This document shows positions 11,144 through 18,367 of a stretch of 64,000 nucleotides of DNA, piece after piece (position 1 is the first letter of the stretch; each line of letters opens with the position of its first letter). This DNA is from Brevibacillus choshinensis. Its GTDB lineage: Bacteria > Bacillota > Bacilli > Brevibacillales > Brevibacillaceae. A program made the translations under genes and the position numbers. The stretch is from assembly GCF_001420695.1 (NCBI RefSeq), contig NZ_LJJB01000007.1, positions 581,890 to 645,889 of the forward strand, written 5' to 3'. The notes beneath the pieces are model-generated. The model was not told the origin of the DNA and searched no databases. It worked only from the letters and a program-made list of their open reading frames with translations.

Positions 11144-12262
11144 TTAAAAAGCAGCTTTTCCCGCGAACCACGCAATCATGCGCTTGTTGATTTCTTCCTC
11201 GGAGAGATCCTCAAACAGTCGGGCGTTTACGATCATGTCGTATAGGCGTTCCATCGGCTCTCGGCCATCTGCTTTTTTTGCTTTGGCATCGTTTTTCAGG
11301 AGCTCCCACGTGTGTACGACAAAGTCGCGGCGGTCGACTTCTTGCTTGTGAAAGAAAAATTCGATTCGCTCGACATGATCGAGGAAATCACTACCGAAAC
11401 GCTCTTCTGCTTTTCCTCGCAGCAGCGCGATTTCAGCTTCGTACATCGGGCGTTCATTGCCTTTTTCCTTGGAAATCCAAGGGGTTTCCAGAATGAGTGG
11501 CAGGTGACGAATCTTTTCGTGCTCCACGATGTACTTCATGGCGTCAAAGCCGATCAGCCCTGCACCTACAGGAGCATGACGGTCTTTGCCCGCCCCGCGG
11601 AAGTTTTTGCTGTCGTTTAAGTGGACAACCGAGAGTCGATCCAGACCGATCACGCGGTCAAACTGGTCGAGTACTCCATCGAAATCGTGGACGACATCAT
11701 AGCCAGCATCATGAATATGGCAAGTGTCCATACATACTTTGAGTCGGCTGTTGTCGTCTACTTTTTCCATGATCGCCGCCAGCTCTTCAAAGCTGCGGCC
11801 GATTTCAGTCCCTTTGCCCGCCATCGTTTCCAGGGCAATGTTGACATCTGTGTCCTTGATGCCACTGAGAACTTCATTTAAGCCTTCCGCGATGCGTGCG
11901 ATTCCGAATTCTGCATCCTTATCTGTGAAGGCACCCGGGTGTAGTACGATGTTCTTTACGCCCAGATAGTTCGTCCGGCGAATTTCCTCCTGCAAGAAAT
12001 TGACGGCGAGCTCGTAGGTGTCATCCTTGTAAGAACCCAGATTCACGATGTATGGCGCGTGGACGACGATTTCGTCCATGCCTTGCTTGTCCATCACAGC
12101 TTTGCCTTCCTCGATATACTGGTCTTCAATGGGTTTGCGCCGTGTATTTTGCGGGGCTCCTGTATAAATCATGAACGTGCTCGAGCCGTAAGCGACAGCT
12201 TCTTCCGCTGCATTCAGCAGTCCTTTGCCAGAGAACGATACGTGCGATCCGATCTTTACCAT
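11144..12262 (-). CDS. nfo: Endonuclease IV with C-terminal extension
   Basis: A 372-residue AP endonuclease IV that cuts DNA 5' of abasic sites. The metal ligands of the TIM barrel are visible: H68 in VVHAPY, H108 in VLHPGAF, E145 in ALETMAG, D179 and H182 in [12 protein letters not shown], the DRH triplet near 227-229, and E259 in LILETP. The canonical enzyme ends near residue 282; about 90 further residues, rich in Lys, Glu and Asp, form an extension not found in E. coli Nfo. ATG at 12262 follows GAGAGGAA. It lies beside an ada operon on the other strand, consistent with a repair neighbourhood. Confidence 0.92.
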   Translation of the reverse strand: MVKIGSHVSFSGKGLLNAAEEAVAYGSSTFMIYTGAPQNTRRKPIEDQYIEEGKAVMDKQGMDEIVVHAPYIVNLGSYKDDTYELAVNFLQEEIRRTNYLGVKNIVLHPGAFTDKDAEFGIARIAEGLNEVLSGIKDTDVNIALETMAGKGTEIGRSFEELAAIMEKVDDNSRLKVCMDTCHIHDAGYDVVHDFDGVLDQFDRVIGLDRLSVVHLNDSKNFRGAGKDRHAPVGAGLIGFDAMKYIVEHEKIRHLPLILETPWISKEKGNERPMYEAEIALLRGKAEERFGSDFLDHVERIEFFFHKQEVDRRDFVVHTWELLKNDAKAKKADGREPMERLYDMIVNARLFEDLSEEEINKRMIAWFAGKAAF

Positions 12263-12462
12263 ACAGCAATCATTCCTCTCTTTTCTGGTAGAGCGCAAAG
12301 CTACAAGTGTCTCCTTCATAAAATAGCGTAAGATGCCCAATTAGTCCATCCAGATGGTATATAAATTGGAGTATTTCGAGCTTCGATATCTTGCTAACCT
12401 ATTCGAGAATGAGTACAGAACGCCTTGGCAGAGGGTATACTGACGAAGGAGGTGAAGTGGGA

Positions 12463-13068
12463 ATGGAAACAGCAAGTACCAATCAACATCAGCTGACGGA
12501 TGAAAAATGGCAGGCAATAATCCACAATGACGCTTCGTATGATGGGAGCTTCTTCTACGCGGTCAAGACTACTCGCATCTTTTGCAGGCCGTCTTGCAAG
12601 TCCAAAGCACCGAATAAGGAAAATGTGCGTATCTTCGCGAATCCGCAGCAAGCTCTTACCGCCAAATTTCGTCCATGTAAACGATGCAAGCCGACAGGTC
12701 AACGTTTGCCTGACAGGGAGTGGGTGGAGCAAATCACCCAGTACATCGATGAGCATTTCCGAGAGAGGCTAACGCTCGAGAGCTTGGCAGAGGAATGCCA
12801 TGGCAGTCCGTACCATTTGCATCGCACCTTCAAACGAATCAAGGGAGTCACTCCGGTCGAGTACGTGCAGCAAACGAGGATCCAAGCGGCACAGGAGATG
12901 CTCGTTCATACAGACCATTCGATTGCGGAGATCGCCTCGTCGGTAGGTATGCAAAACACGCCGTATTTCATGACTTTATTCAAAAAAATGACAGGGCGTA
13001 CCCCTACAGAGTATCGCCAATTTACTCATAATCTACCGTCTGCGGAGGTGTTTGTTCATGAAAAATGA
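12463..13068 (+). CDS. adaA: AdaA-type methylphosphotriester-DNA methyltransferase / AraC regulator
   Basis: A 201-residue bifunctional repair protein and regulator. The N-terminal Ada domain has the four zinc cysteines C41, C45, C72 and C75 (FCRPSC and PCKRC); the first accepts a methyl group from phosphotriesters and turns the protein into an activator. Residues about 85-190 form an AraC double helix-turn-helix with HGSPYHLHRTFKRIKG and VGMQNTPYFMTLFKKMTG. An AAGGAGGTGAA site precedes ATG 12463 (GTG 12457 is also possible). The stop overlaps the adaB start by 11 bases, the same split arrangement as B. subtilis adaA-adaB, so autoregulation under alkylation stress is expected. Confidence 0.92.
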   Translation: METASTNQHQLTDEKWQAIIHNDASYDGSFFYAVKTTRIFCRPSCKSKAPNKENVRIFANPQQALTAKFRPCKRCKPTGQRLPDREWVEQITQYIDEHFRERLTLESLAEECHGSPYHLHRTFKRIKGVTPVEYVQQTRIQAAQEMLVHTDHSIAEIASSVGMQNTPYFMTLFKKMTGRTPTEYRQFTHNLPSAEVFVHEK

Positions 13069-13606
13069 AAAGAAACGGGAATTGTACTGGACATGGCTGA
13101 GCTATGAGGGCTGGAATCTGTACATGGCAGCGACCTCAAGAGGCTTATGCTTCGTCGGTTCCCAGGATCAGCCGTGGGACGAACTGGCTCAGTGGGCCAG
13201 TCAGCGCTTCCCTGGCAGCACGCTGGTACGTGATGATGAGAGGCTGCAGCCGTACGTTGCGCCGTTGATCGAATACCTTCGCGGTGAGAGAGAAAGCTTT
13301 GACATTGCTCTCGATGTTCACGGCACGCCTTTTCAGCTCGCTGTCTGGGAGGCACTTTGCCAGATTCCTTTTGGGCAGACACGGACTTACTCCGAAATCG
13401 CGACGCAGATTCAAAGGCCTGCGGCGGTGCGTGCGGTAGGAGCAGCGATCGGAGCCAATCCTGTATTGATTGCTGTGCCGTGCCATCGGGTGATCGGAAA
13501 AAATGGTGCACTGACTGGCTATCGTGGCGGGATGGAAATGAAAGAAGTCCTGCTCCAGATCGAACAGGTAGAGACGCGTGCCCAGAGGAGGCCATTGCGT
13601 GCCTGA
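13058..13606 (+). CDS. adaB: Methylated-DNA--[protein]-cysteine S-methyltransferase
   Basis: A 182-residue suicide alkyltransferase removing methyl groups from O6-methylguanine. The acceptor cysteine is C142 in the signature AVPCHRVIG, followed by GALTGYRGG which contacts DNA. The N-terminal domain is the usual variable half. GGAGGTG stands eight bases before the ATG at 13058. It overlaps adaA upstream and the oxygenase gene downstream, so the three are one translationally coupled unit. The symbol adaB follows the operon context; ogt would describe the same activity. Confidence 0.92.
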   Translation: MKNEKKRELYWTWLSYEGWNLYMAATSRGLCFVGSQDQPWDELAQWASQRFPGSTLVRDDERLQPYVAPLIEYLRGERESFDIALDVHGTPFQLAVWEALCQIPFGQTRTYSEIATQIQRPAAVRAVGAAIGANPVLIAVPCHRVIGKNGALTGYRGGMEMKEVLLQIEQVETRAQRRPLRA

Positions 13607-14312
13607 GCGTATGATGGATCGAATCGCCGCACTTGACTGGGAGAATCTGCAACAAATGCTGGACGAACAAGGCTATGCGGTACTGCCGCCCTTGCTAGGC
13701 GCTGAGGAATGCCAGAAAATGATAGAGACGTATGAACAGCCACCCCTTTTTCGTAGCACGATCGATATGGCCAGATATCGCTTCGGAATGGGAGAATATA
13801 AATACTATTCTGCGCCGTTGCCGGATTTACTCCAGGAGCTGCGTAAAGGATTCTACCCTCAGCTGGCGATAGCTGCGAATCGTTGGCTGAATCAGCTCGG
13901 ACGAGAAGCGATCTATCCGGCTGGCTTGTCAGAATTTCTCGATCATTGCCACCAGCACGGACAATCACGTCCGACACCGCTGATCTTAAAGTACGAAGCT
14001 GGCGGATATAACTGTCTGCACCAGGATTTATACGGTGACGTATTTTTCCCGTTCCAGGTCGTATTCGTCTTAAATCAAAAGGAAAAGGATTATACAGGAG
14101 GAGAGTTCCTGCTCGTCGAACAGCGACCACGTGCACAGAGCAGAGGTCATGTCCTGTCGCTAGAGCAGGGAGCGGGCCTCATCTTTCCTACCCAACACAG
14201 ACCGGTGGCAGGTGCGCGCGGTTATTACAAGACCACTCTTCGCCATGGCGTGAGCACGATCACATCTGGGACAAGGTATAGTCTCGGGATCATTTTTCAT
14301 GATGCGAAATAA
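13599..14312 (+). CDS. 2OG-Fe(II) oxygenase, ada-operon associated
   Basis: A 237-residue oxygenase with the double-stranded beta-helix iron site: H141 and D143 in LHQDLYGD, H216 in TTLRHGVS, and an arginine about ten residues later that would bind 2-oxoglutarate. FPFQVVFVLN and TGGEFLLVEQRP lie between them, as in the uncharacterised COG3826-like family. The GTG at 13599 is seven bases after AGAGGAGG and overlaps the end of adaB by eight bases, which argues for expression with the alkylation response. AlkB-like oxidative dealkylation of DNA or RNA is a reasonable inference, but the sequence is not a standard AlkB and another substrate is possible. Confidence 0.8.
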   Translation: MPERMMDRIAALDWENLQQMLDEQGYAVLPPLLGAEECQKMIETYEQPPLFRSTIDMARYRFGMGEYKYYSAPLPDLLQELRKGFYPQLAIAANRWLNQLGREAIYPAGLSEFLDHCHQHGQSRPTPLILKYEAGGYNCLHQDLYGDVFFPFQVVFVLNQKEKDYTGGEFLLVEQRPRAQSRGHVLSLEQGAGLIFPTQHRPVAGARGYYKTTLRHGVSTITSGTRYSLGIIFHDAK

Positions 14313-14346
14313 GTGAGTAGGCACGTGCAGAGAGGGACGTTTTGAA

Positions 14347-15165
14347 ATGAACATGGAGATTCGTGAAAAGTATCCGAAGACCTTGCTGAATAAAGGAACA
14401 GGATTTCTGACGGATTATAGTCATTCTTTGAATCCTTATACGGGCTGTTCCTTTGGCTGCTCGTACTGCTATGTCCGGCAGATGCCCGTTTCGCTTTTCC
14501 GACAGGACGAGTGGGGAACCTGGGTGGACATCAAGAAAGAAGCGGCTAGTCTCTTGCGAAAAGAGCTATCGCGAGCCAAAGCAAAGGGGAAAGTCACCAT
14601 CTTCATGTCCTCTAGCACAGACCCGTACCAGCCTATTGAATACAAGGAACAAGTGACGAGATCGCTGCTTGAAGTCATGGTCCAAGAGCCTCCTGATTTT
14701 TTGTTCGTGCAGACCCGTAGCCCACTCGTTACCCGCGATAGTGATTTACTGCTGCGACTGCGAGAGCGCGTCCGGGTCAGCATGACGGTAGAGACGGACC
14801 GCGAAGACATACGCAAAGCCTATTCCCCACAGGCACCTCCTATTCAGGCGAGGCTCAAGGCGCTTGCTCAGCTAAAAGAGGCAGGAGTGCCGACACAAGC
14901 GACGATTGCTCCATTACTGCCGAGCAGTGAAGCCTTTCCGGAATTGCTAGCTCCGCTCGTCAATCGCGTCTGTGTGGACGATTATTTTATGGGGGATGGC
15001 AGTGGGGGCAAACGTACGCGCAGCCTCGGTATCTACAAGCTGTACAAGGAGTTGGGGCTGGAAGAATGGTATCATCCTGCGGCGTACAAAATCGTCTATG
15101 AGAGATTGAGACGTGTGTTTGCAGACGATCAGCTCTATTTGAGCCAAAAAGGGTTCGCGCCATAA
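14347..15165 (+). CDS. Radical SAM protein (Rv2578c/COG1533 type)
   Basis: A 272-residue radical SAM protein. The [4Fe-4S] cluster motif CxxxCxxC is C34-C38-C41 in GCSFGCSYCYV. The layout, with FMSSSTDPYQPIE and TRSPLVTRD, matches the COG1533 group that includes spore photoproduct lyase relatives and Rv2578c-like proteins. Function is unknown; it is not a full SplB, which is longer and has a fourth conserved cysteine. A GAGAGGGACG region lies upstream of the ATG. It follows the ada operon by 34 bases and may be cotranscribed. A short decayed copy of its 3' end occurs at 18158. Confidence 0.82.
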   Translation: MNMEIREKYPKTLLNKGTGFLTDYSHSLNPYTGCSFGCSYCYVRQMPVSLFRQDEWGTWVDIKKEAASLLRKELSRAKAKGKVTIFMSSSTDPYQPIEYKEQVTRSLLEVMVQEPPDFLFVQTRSPLVTRDSDLLLRLRERVRVSMTVETDREDIRKAYSPQAPPIQARLKALAQLKEAGVPTQATIAPLLPSSEAFPELLAPLVNRVCVDDYFMGDGSGGKRTRSLGIYKLYKELGLEEWYHPAAYKIVYERLRRVFADDQLYLSQKGFAP

Positions 15166-15167
15166 GT

Positions 15168-15375
15168 GAATAACAGACTATGCTATTTGCAAAAATGGCA
15201 CCCTACTTCCTGAAAGAGTGGGAGAGTAGGGTGTTTTTTTGTTTGGAGAAAGAATTGTTACCCTGTTGCGGAATGCGATGAACCAATTAAACGCAATGGG
15301 TTCATATGTTAATACACAAGTAAAAGGAACAGGCAGTCTCTATTCTCTGGGATATAGCAGGAATATCGATGTTGC
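15168..15375 (+). repeat. Left copy of a diverged intergenic repeat
   Basis: This stretch aligns with 20843-21070 upstream of the intact asparaginase gene. The best blocks, compared by eye, are GAATAACAGACTATG.. versus GAATAATAGACCATG.. (about 29 of 36 bases identical up to the terminator stem), and a 35-base block starting AAGAATTGTTACCCTG at 15250 versus AAGAAATGTCACCCTG at 20950 (28 of 35). The right copy has an additional 20-odd bases before that block and carries the palindrome and sigma-54 promoter, which are degenerate or missing here. It is the decayed leader of an asparaginase gene copy. Confidence 0.7.
15199..15240 (+). terminator. Intrinsic terminator after radical SAM gene
   Basis: CACCCTACT at 15199-15207 pairs with AGTAGGGTG at 15225-15233, followed by seven T. 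The sequence around it is homologous to that at 20846-20914. Confidence 0.85.
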
Positions 15376-15401
15376 CAGCTGGTTTCAGTTATTGGCATGG
15401 T

Positions 15402-15456
15402 GCTGATTTATTCCTTTGCTGCGCCTCTCACGGTGGAGAGCATCGGCACCGTTCAG
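15402..15456 (+). pseudogene. Asparaginase gene fragment
   Basis: This fragment encodes ADLFLCCASHGGEHRHRS, which matches ADLSLCCASHSGEQRHRS of the intact asparaginase at 21157 in 15 of 18 positions. The preceding 20 bases also align but with a four-base insertion. No start codon, no upstream codons and nothing beyond residue about 85 remain. The rest of 15457-15557 shows no recognisable gene. It marks the left edge of a deleted duplicate. Confidence 0.75.
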
Positions 15457-15557
15457 CCCCGTCTTCAGCTCGTTTTTTGTTTCTCCTTCGACATCTTCGC
15501 TTCCCATTTTTTTGGATACTTCATATGATGCATCATTGAGAATTTACAGGCGAGAGG

Positions 15558-16469
15558 ATGATGGAGTTGTTGCCTGGAAATACATTGATCACATTTATAA
15601 AAACCAAGTATCCTGAATTATCAAAAGAGTTGATTCGAATAAATGATTCCGGATGGTCAAATCTTGTTTTAATGGTAGGAGGACGATTAATTTTCCGCTT
15701 TCCAAGAACGGAAAACGCAAAAAAAGTATTACAAATGGAGCAGCGTCTCTTGCCGGGGTTGAGTCATTATCTTCCTCTATTTGTCCCTAACTTTGTTTAT
15801 TCATCTGGACCGTCGGATGAAATCATTCATGTCGGTTATCCCATCATTAAGGGGATTCCTCTACAAAAAGAAGTGCTTAATTCTTTTACGGAAAAACGAA
15901 GGGAGCAGTTGGCCCAAGAACTGGGGGCATTTTTGACGGCTCTTCATACCTATCCAATAGAAAATGCTTTTTCGTACGCTTTTGATGCCTCAGGAACAAG
16001 AAGTACGTGGCAGGGAATCTACGAAAGAATTAAAAAAAATGCTTTTCCTTATATGGATCCAACTCTTAAAGCGTGGACTGATCGTGTATTTACCGACTTC
16101 TTATCCGACTCAGATTCCTTCAAATTTTCCCCTTGTCTACTGCACAATGATTTTAAACCCGAACACATTCTTTATGACCCTGAACAGAAAAAACTCTCAG
16201 GCGTAATCGATTTTGGGTCCATGTGGGTAGGAGACCCGGCATATGACTTTGTAGGCTTGCACAAAGCATATGGTGAGGAATTCGCAAAAAAGGTCATACG
16301 TTCCTACGGCGCAACGGTTGATCATGCATTTTTTAAGCGAATCAATGATTTTTACTTAAAAGTGACTAGTTTTTGGAAGTTATTTCATGGAATAGAAACG
16401 AGGAGTCAAGAAATGATTCAGGTTGCTTTGAAAAAGTTACAAATGATCGCGCAGGAGGATATAAGGTAA
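15558..16469 (+). CDS. APH(2'')-like phosphotransferase family protein
   Basis: A 303-residue protein kinase-fold phosphotransferase. The catalytic loop is HNDFKPEHI with H196, D198 and H203, where histidine replaces the usual metal-binding asparagine exactly as in APH(2'') enzymes, and the metal-binding IDFGSMWVGDPAYDF follows at 217-231. The nucleotide region has VLMVGGRLIFRFPR. It could phosphorylate an aminoglycoside, but also another small hydroxyl compound; resistance is not shown by sequence. Start choice is uncertain: two ATGs (15558, 15561) lie very near GAGAGG and TTG codons follow. It sits inside the deletion scar, with no counterpart in the intact segment. Confidence 0.75.
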   Translation: MMELLPGNTLITFIKTKYPELSKELIRINDSGWSNLVLMVGGRLIFRFPRTENAKKVLQMEQRLLPGLSHYLPLFVPNFVYSSGPSDEIIHVGYPIIKGIPLQKEVLNSFTEKRREQLAQELGAFLTALHTYPIENAFSYAFDASGTRSTWQGIYERIKKNAFPYMDPTLKAWTDRVFTDFLSDSDSFKFSPCLLHNDFKPEHILYDPEQKKLSGVIDFGSMWVGDPAYDFVGLHKAYGEEFAKKVIRSYGATVDHAFFKRINDFYLKVTSFWKLFHGIETRSQEMIQVALKKLQMIAQEDIR

Positions 16470-16596
16470 ATGCTGCTATGTAGCCAGATGATGGTCCGGA
16501 TTATTTGTAGACAACGCGCGTGTTCAAAGCTTCGGAGATAGCCATTCGTTAACCTACAGCATCATGGTTCATGTATGATACGGAAGGACAAGGACA

Positions 16597-16625
16597 AAAG
16601 AGTGGGAAATACCCCACTCTTTTTG
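16597..16625 (+). terminator. Intrinsic terminator after APH-like gene
   Basis: AGAGTGGG near 16599-16606 pairs with CCCACTCT at 16613-16620, followed by TTTT. The bases 16470-16596 before it show no gene that I can recognise. Confidence 0.8.
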
Positions 16626-16717
16626 AGTTGGAAAAGATTGTTGACCGATCACGAGCCAAAGGCCCGCTTGTTCCTGTAATATGTACGCTTTCTCTAGCTC
16701 TTGTGGATTGCTGTCGC

Positions 16718-16726
16718 CATATACTA
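16718..16726 (+). promoter_or_regulatory. Possible sigma-K -10 element
   Basis: CATATACTA fits the CATANNNTA form of sigma-K -10 boxes and lies 29 bases before the CotS-like start. No convincing AC-type -35 is placed correctly, so this is only a candidate. Confidence 0.3.
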
Positions 16727-16754
16727 AAAAATGGAAAAAAGGGAGAGAGCGCAG

Positions 16755-17783
16755 ATGCAGGCGAACCAATCAATTGTTGAGGTTGCACAAAAGTTTAACT
16801 TAGATGTAACTACCGTAGATATGGTTAAACCCGATGTTTATCGTCTCGTTACCAGAACAGGTGAGCAGCACTGTTTAAAACGCATGGGTTATCCGCTGGA
16901 TTATCTAAGCTGGATGGATTCTGCCTTGCACGATTTAAGACGTCAGGGCTTTAAATCCTTTGCTTGGCGTGATCCGCAGGCACCCCAAGGAAAAATTCTT
17001 TTTGAAATGGCGAACCCAAGTGATTCGCCCTATATCTTAACACCATGGTTACAAGGTCGTCACCCGGACCCAACATCTTCGGAAGATATGATCGAAGTGG
17101 CAAAAGCCTTATCCTATTTTCATTTAGCGGGTCGAGCTGTTAGGGTTTCGAAAAAAGGGGAACAAAACCTGCTTGGAAAGTGGCCGAGCATGTTAAAGGC
17201 TCGTTTTGAGGTACTACAACGTGAAGTAGATAAAGCAAAATATTGGAAAGGCGAATCTGAACTGGATCTCATACTTAGAGCGCATGGGGATCAGTTAGTA
17301 GAGCGAGCGAATAAAGCACTTGAGATATTAAAAAAAAGCGATTATCAAGCGACTTGCAAAAAGGCAGAAAGGGAAGGTACTTTATGTCATGGTGATAGCG
17401 GACCTAAGAACTTTGTGATTACCGCTGAAGGCCCATCCCTTATCGATTTCGAGACATTGCGAATCGATTTACGTGTATACGACCTTTTCCGTCTAATTCG
17501 TTTAGCTAGCAAGAAAAACGGTTGGGACTTTTCGATTGCCCAAACGATAGTAGACAGCTATTGTACTGTATCTGAGCTTACGAGCGACGAGTATGGATTA
17601 TTAAGCGTCTGGCTCCAATTTCCCGGCAAGGCTTGCAGAATTCTCACTCGATATGAGAGAGCGACAGGATCAAAAGAAAAAAGTGAGATCATTCGTAAAT
17701 TGAAAAAAGCAATGAGCGTCGAAGAGAAAATTTCACCTTTCTTGCAAAAATTAACTAAATATGCAAAGGAGAGGTGTAACTAG
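16755..17783 (+). CDS. CotS-like spore coat kinase family protein
   Basis: A 342-residue phosphotransferase-fold protein of the CotS/CotI/YutH family, whose members are packaged in spore coats and include a coat protein kinase. The catalytic loop LCHGDSGPKNFVI has H212 and D214, and SLIDFETLRIDLRVYDLFRLI follows as the metal-binding segment. The C-terminal third is helical and basic. ATG 16755 is preferred because GGGAGAGAG stands six bases before it; an upstream ATG at 16731 lacks a site. It follows an APH-like gene after a terminator, so it has its own promoter. The spore role comes from the family only. Confidence 0.75.
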   Translation: MQANQSIVEVAQKFNLDVTTVDMVKPDVYRLVTRTGEQHCLKRMGYPLDYLSWMDSALHDLRRQGFKSFAWRDPQAPQGKILFEMANPSDSPYILTPWLQGRHPDPTSSEDMIEVAKALSYFHLAGRAVRVSKKGEQNLLGKWPSMLKARFEVLQREVDKAKYWKGESELDLILRAHGDQLVERANKALEILKKSDYQATCKKAEREGTLCHGDSGPKNFVITAEGPSLIDFETLRIDLRVYDLFRLIRLASKKNGWDFSIAQTIVDSYCTVSELTSDEYGLLSVWLQFPGKACRILTRYERATGSKEKSEIIRKLKKAMSVEEKISPFLQKLTKYAKERCN

Positions 17784-17845
17784 ATGGTTCAAAAGCATTC
17801 GCTGTTCCCTTTCTAGAAGCAAATAGTGTACGAACACGATAGTTG

Positions 17846-17929
17846 TGTGCACAGGAGGAACCGAAGTGGGAGGAGGTGCAGGCCGGGCATTGGGTGGCTT
17901 GCCACATGTTAGAAGTTGGAGTGAACTAG
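17846..17929 (+). pseudogene. Peptide-transport ATPase gene 3' remnant
   Basis: The frame reads [20 protein letters not shown] and then a short tail to TAG, against [20 protein letters not shown] at the end of the intact ATPase gene at 30482-31432; about 14 of 22 residues are identical when two more are included. Upstream the frame has a stop at 17840. Only the last 20-odd codons survive. The sequence 17784-17845 before it is unrecognised. Confidence 0.75.
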
Positions 17930-17961
17930 AGGTAGTAGAAACAGGTTAGCCCGATCGAGAA

Positions 17962-18099
17962 GAGGAACAAGGGAACGCCATCGGTCGTCCAAGCACGTTG
18001 TACATCAGCGTAGATACATCTGCTGCTAACCCGGTCATTCGCGTCGCAGGCGAGGCACATGTAACGATTGCGGGCCAACTGCGTCTTGCATCGGAGTAA
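17962..18099 (+). pseudogene. PhzF-family isomerase gene 3' remnant
   Basis: From about 17962 to the TAA at 18097 the frame encodes NAIGRPSTLYISV, then PVIRVAGEAHVTIAGQLRL. The intact gene at 32932 ends HAIGRPGTLYVTV, PVIHVGGAAHVTIAGQLRL; I count 26 identical of 41. The remainder of the 300-residue protein is gone. It begins only 32 bases after the ATPase remnant, whereas about 1.5 kb with a LysR gene separates the intact partners. Confidence 0.8.
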
Positions 18100-18116
18100 A
18101 CGTATACGCTTTGAAG

Positions 18117-18157
18117 CGCCCCCTCCCAATCCGCGTGAAGCGGTGAAGGGGGGGGCT
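18117..18157 (+). terminator. Decayed copy of the PhzF terminator
   Basis: GCGCCCCCTCCCAATCC leads to a GGGGGGGGC arm ending at 18156, the same plan as GGCCCCCTCCAAATCC at 33860 and GGGGGC at 33893 behind the intact gene. The T-tail is lost (TTAT), so it may be weak. Confidence 0.6.
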
Positions 18158-18205
18158 TATCCTGCCGCCTGCCAAAAGGTTTGTGACAGACTGAGACGTG
18201 TGTTT
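18158..18205 (+). pseudogene. Radical SAM gene 3' remnant
   Basis: Bases 18161-18205 align without gaps to 15076-15120 of the radical SAM gene, 35 of 45 identical by eye. In frame this gives PAACQKVCDRLRRVF against PAAYKIVYERLRRVF. It abuts the PhzF terminator copy directly, so this point looks like a duplication junction. Confidence 0.6.
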
Positions 18206-18241
18206 TCGGGGCCTTGGTGAAGAACAAAATGTTCCAATCAA

Positions 18242-18271
18242 AAAGATGTCCAGTTGAGGGACGTCTTTTTT
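18242..18271 (+). terminator. Hairpin with T-run upstream of glycine-rich gene
   Basis: AAAAGATGTCC at 18241-18251 pairs with GGACGTCTTTT from 18259, with one G-U pair, and ends in six T. It would block read-through into the glycine-rich gene. The remaining bases to 18367 hold the ribosome site GGAAAGGAA and nothing else clear. Confidence 0.65.
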
Positions 18272-18367
18272 CCTTGCATCCGCCCAGGGCGCATTTACCC
18301 TCCGCACATATACATAGAAGTGGGGATTTGTGCGTAGAAAACCACGCTAGGAAAGGAATGATCGGCA

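Noticed and set aside
13056-14136. Minus-strand frames opposite adaB and the oxygenase gene
   Set aside because: Both plus-strand genes have catalytic motifs and linked ribosome sites; the minus frames have neither.
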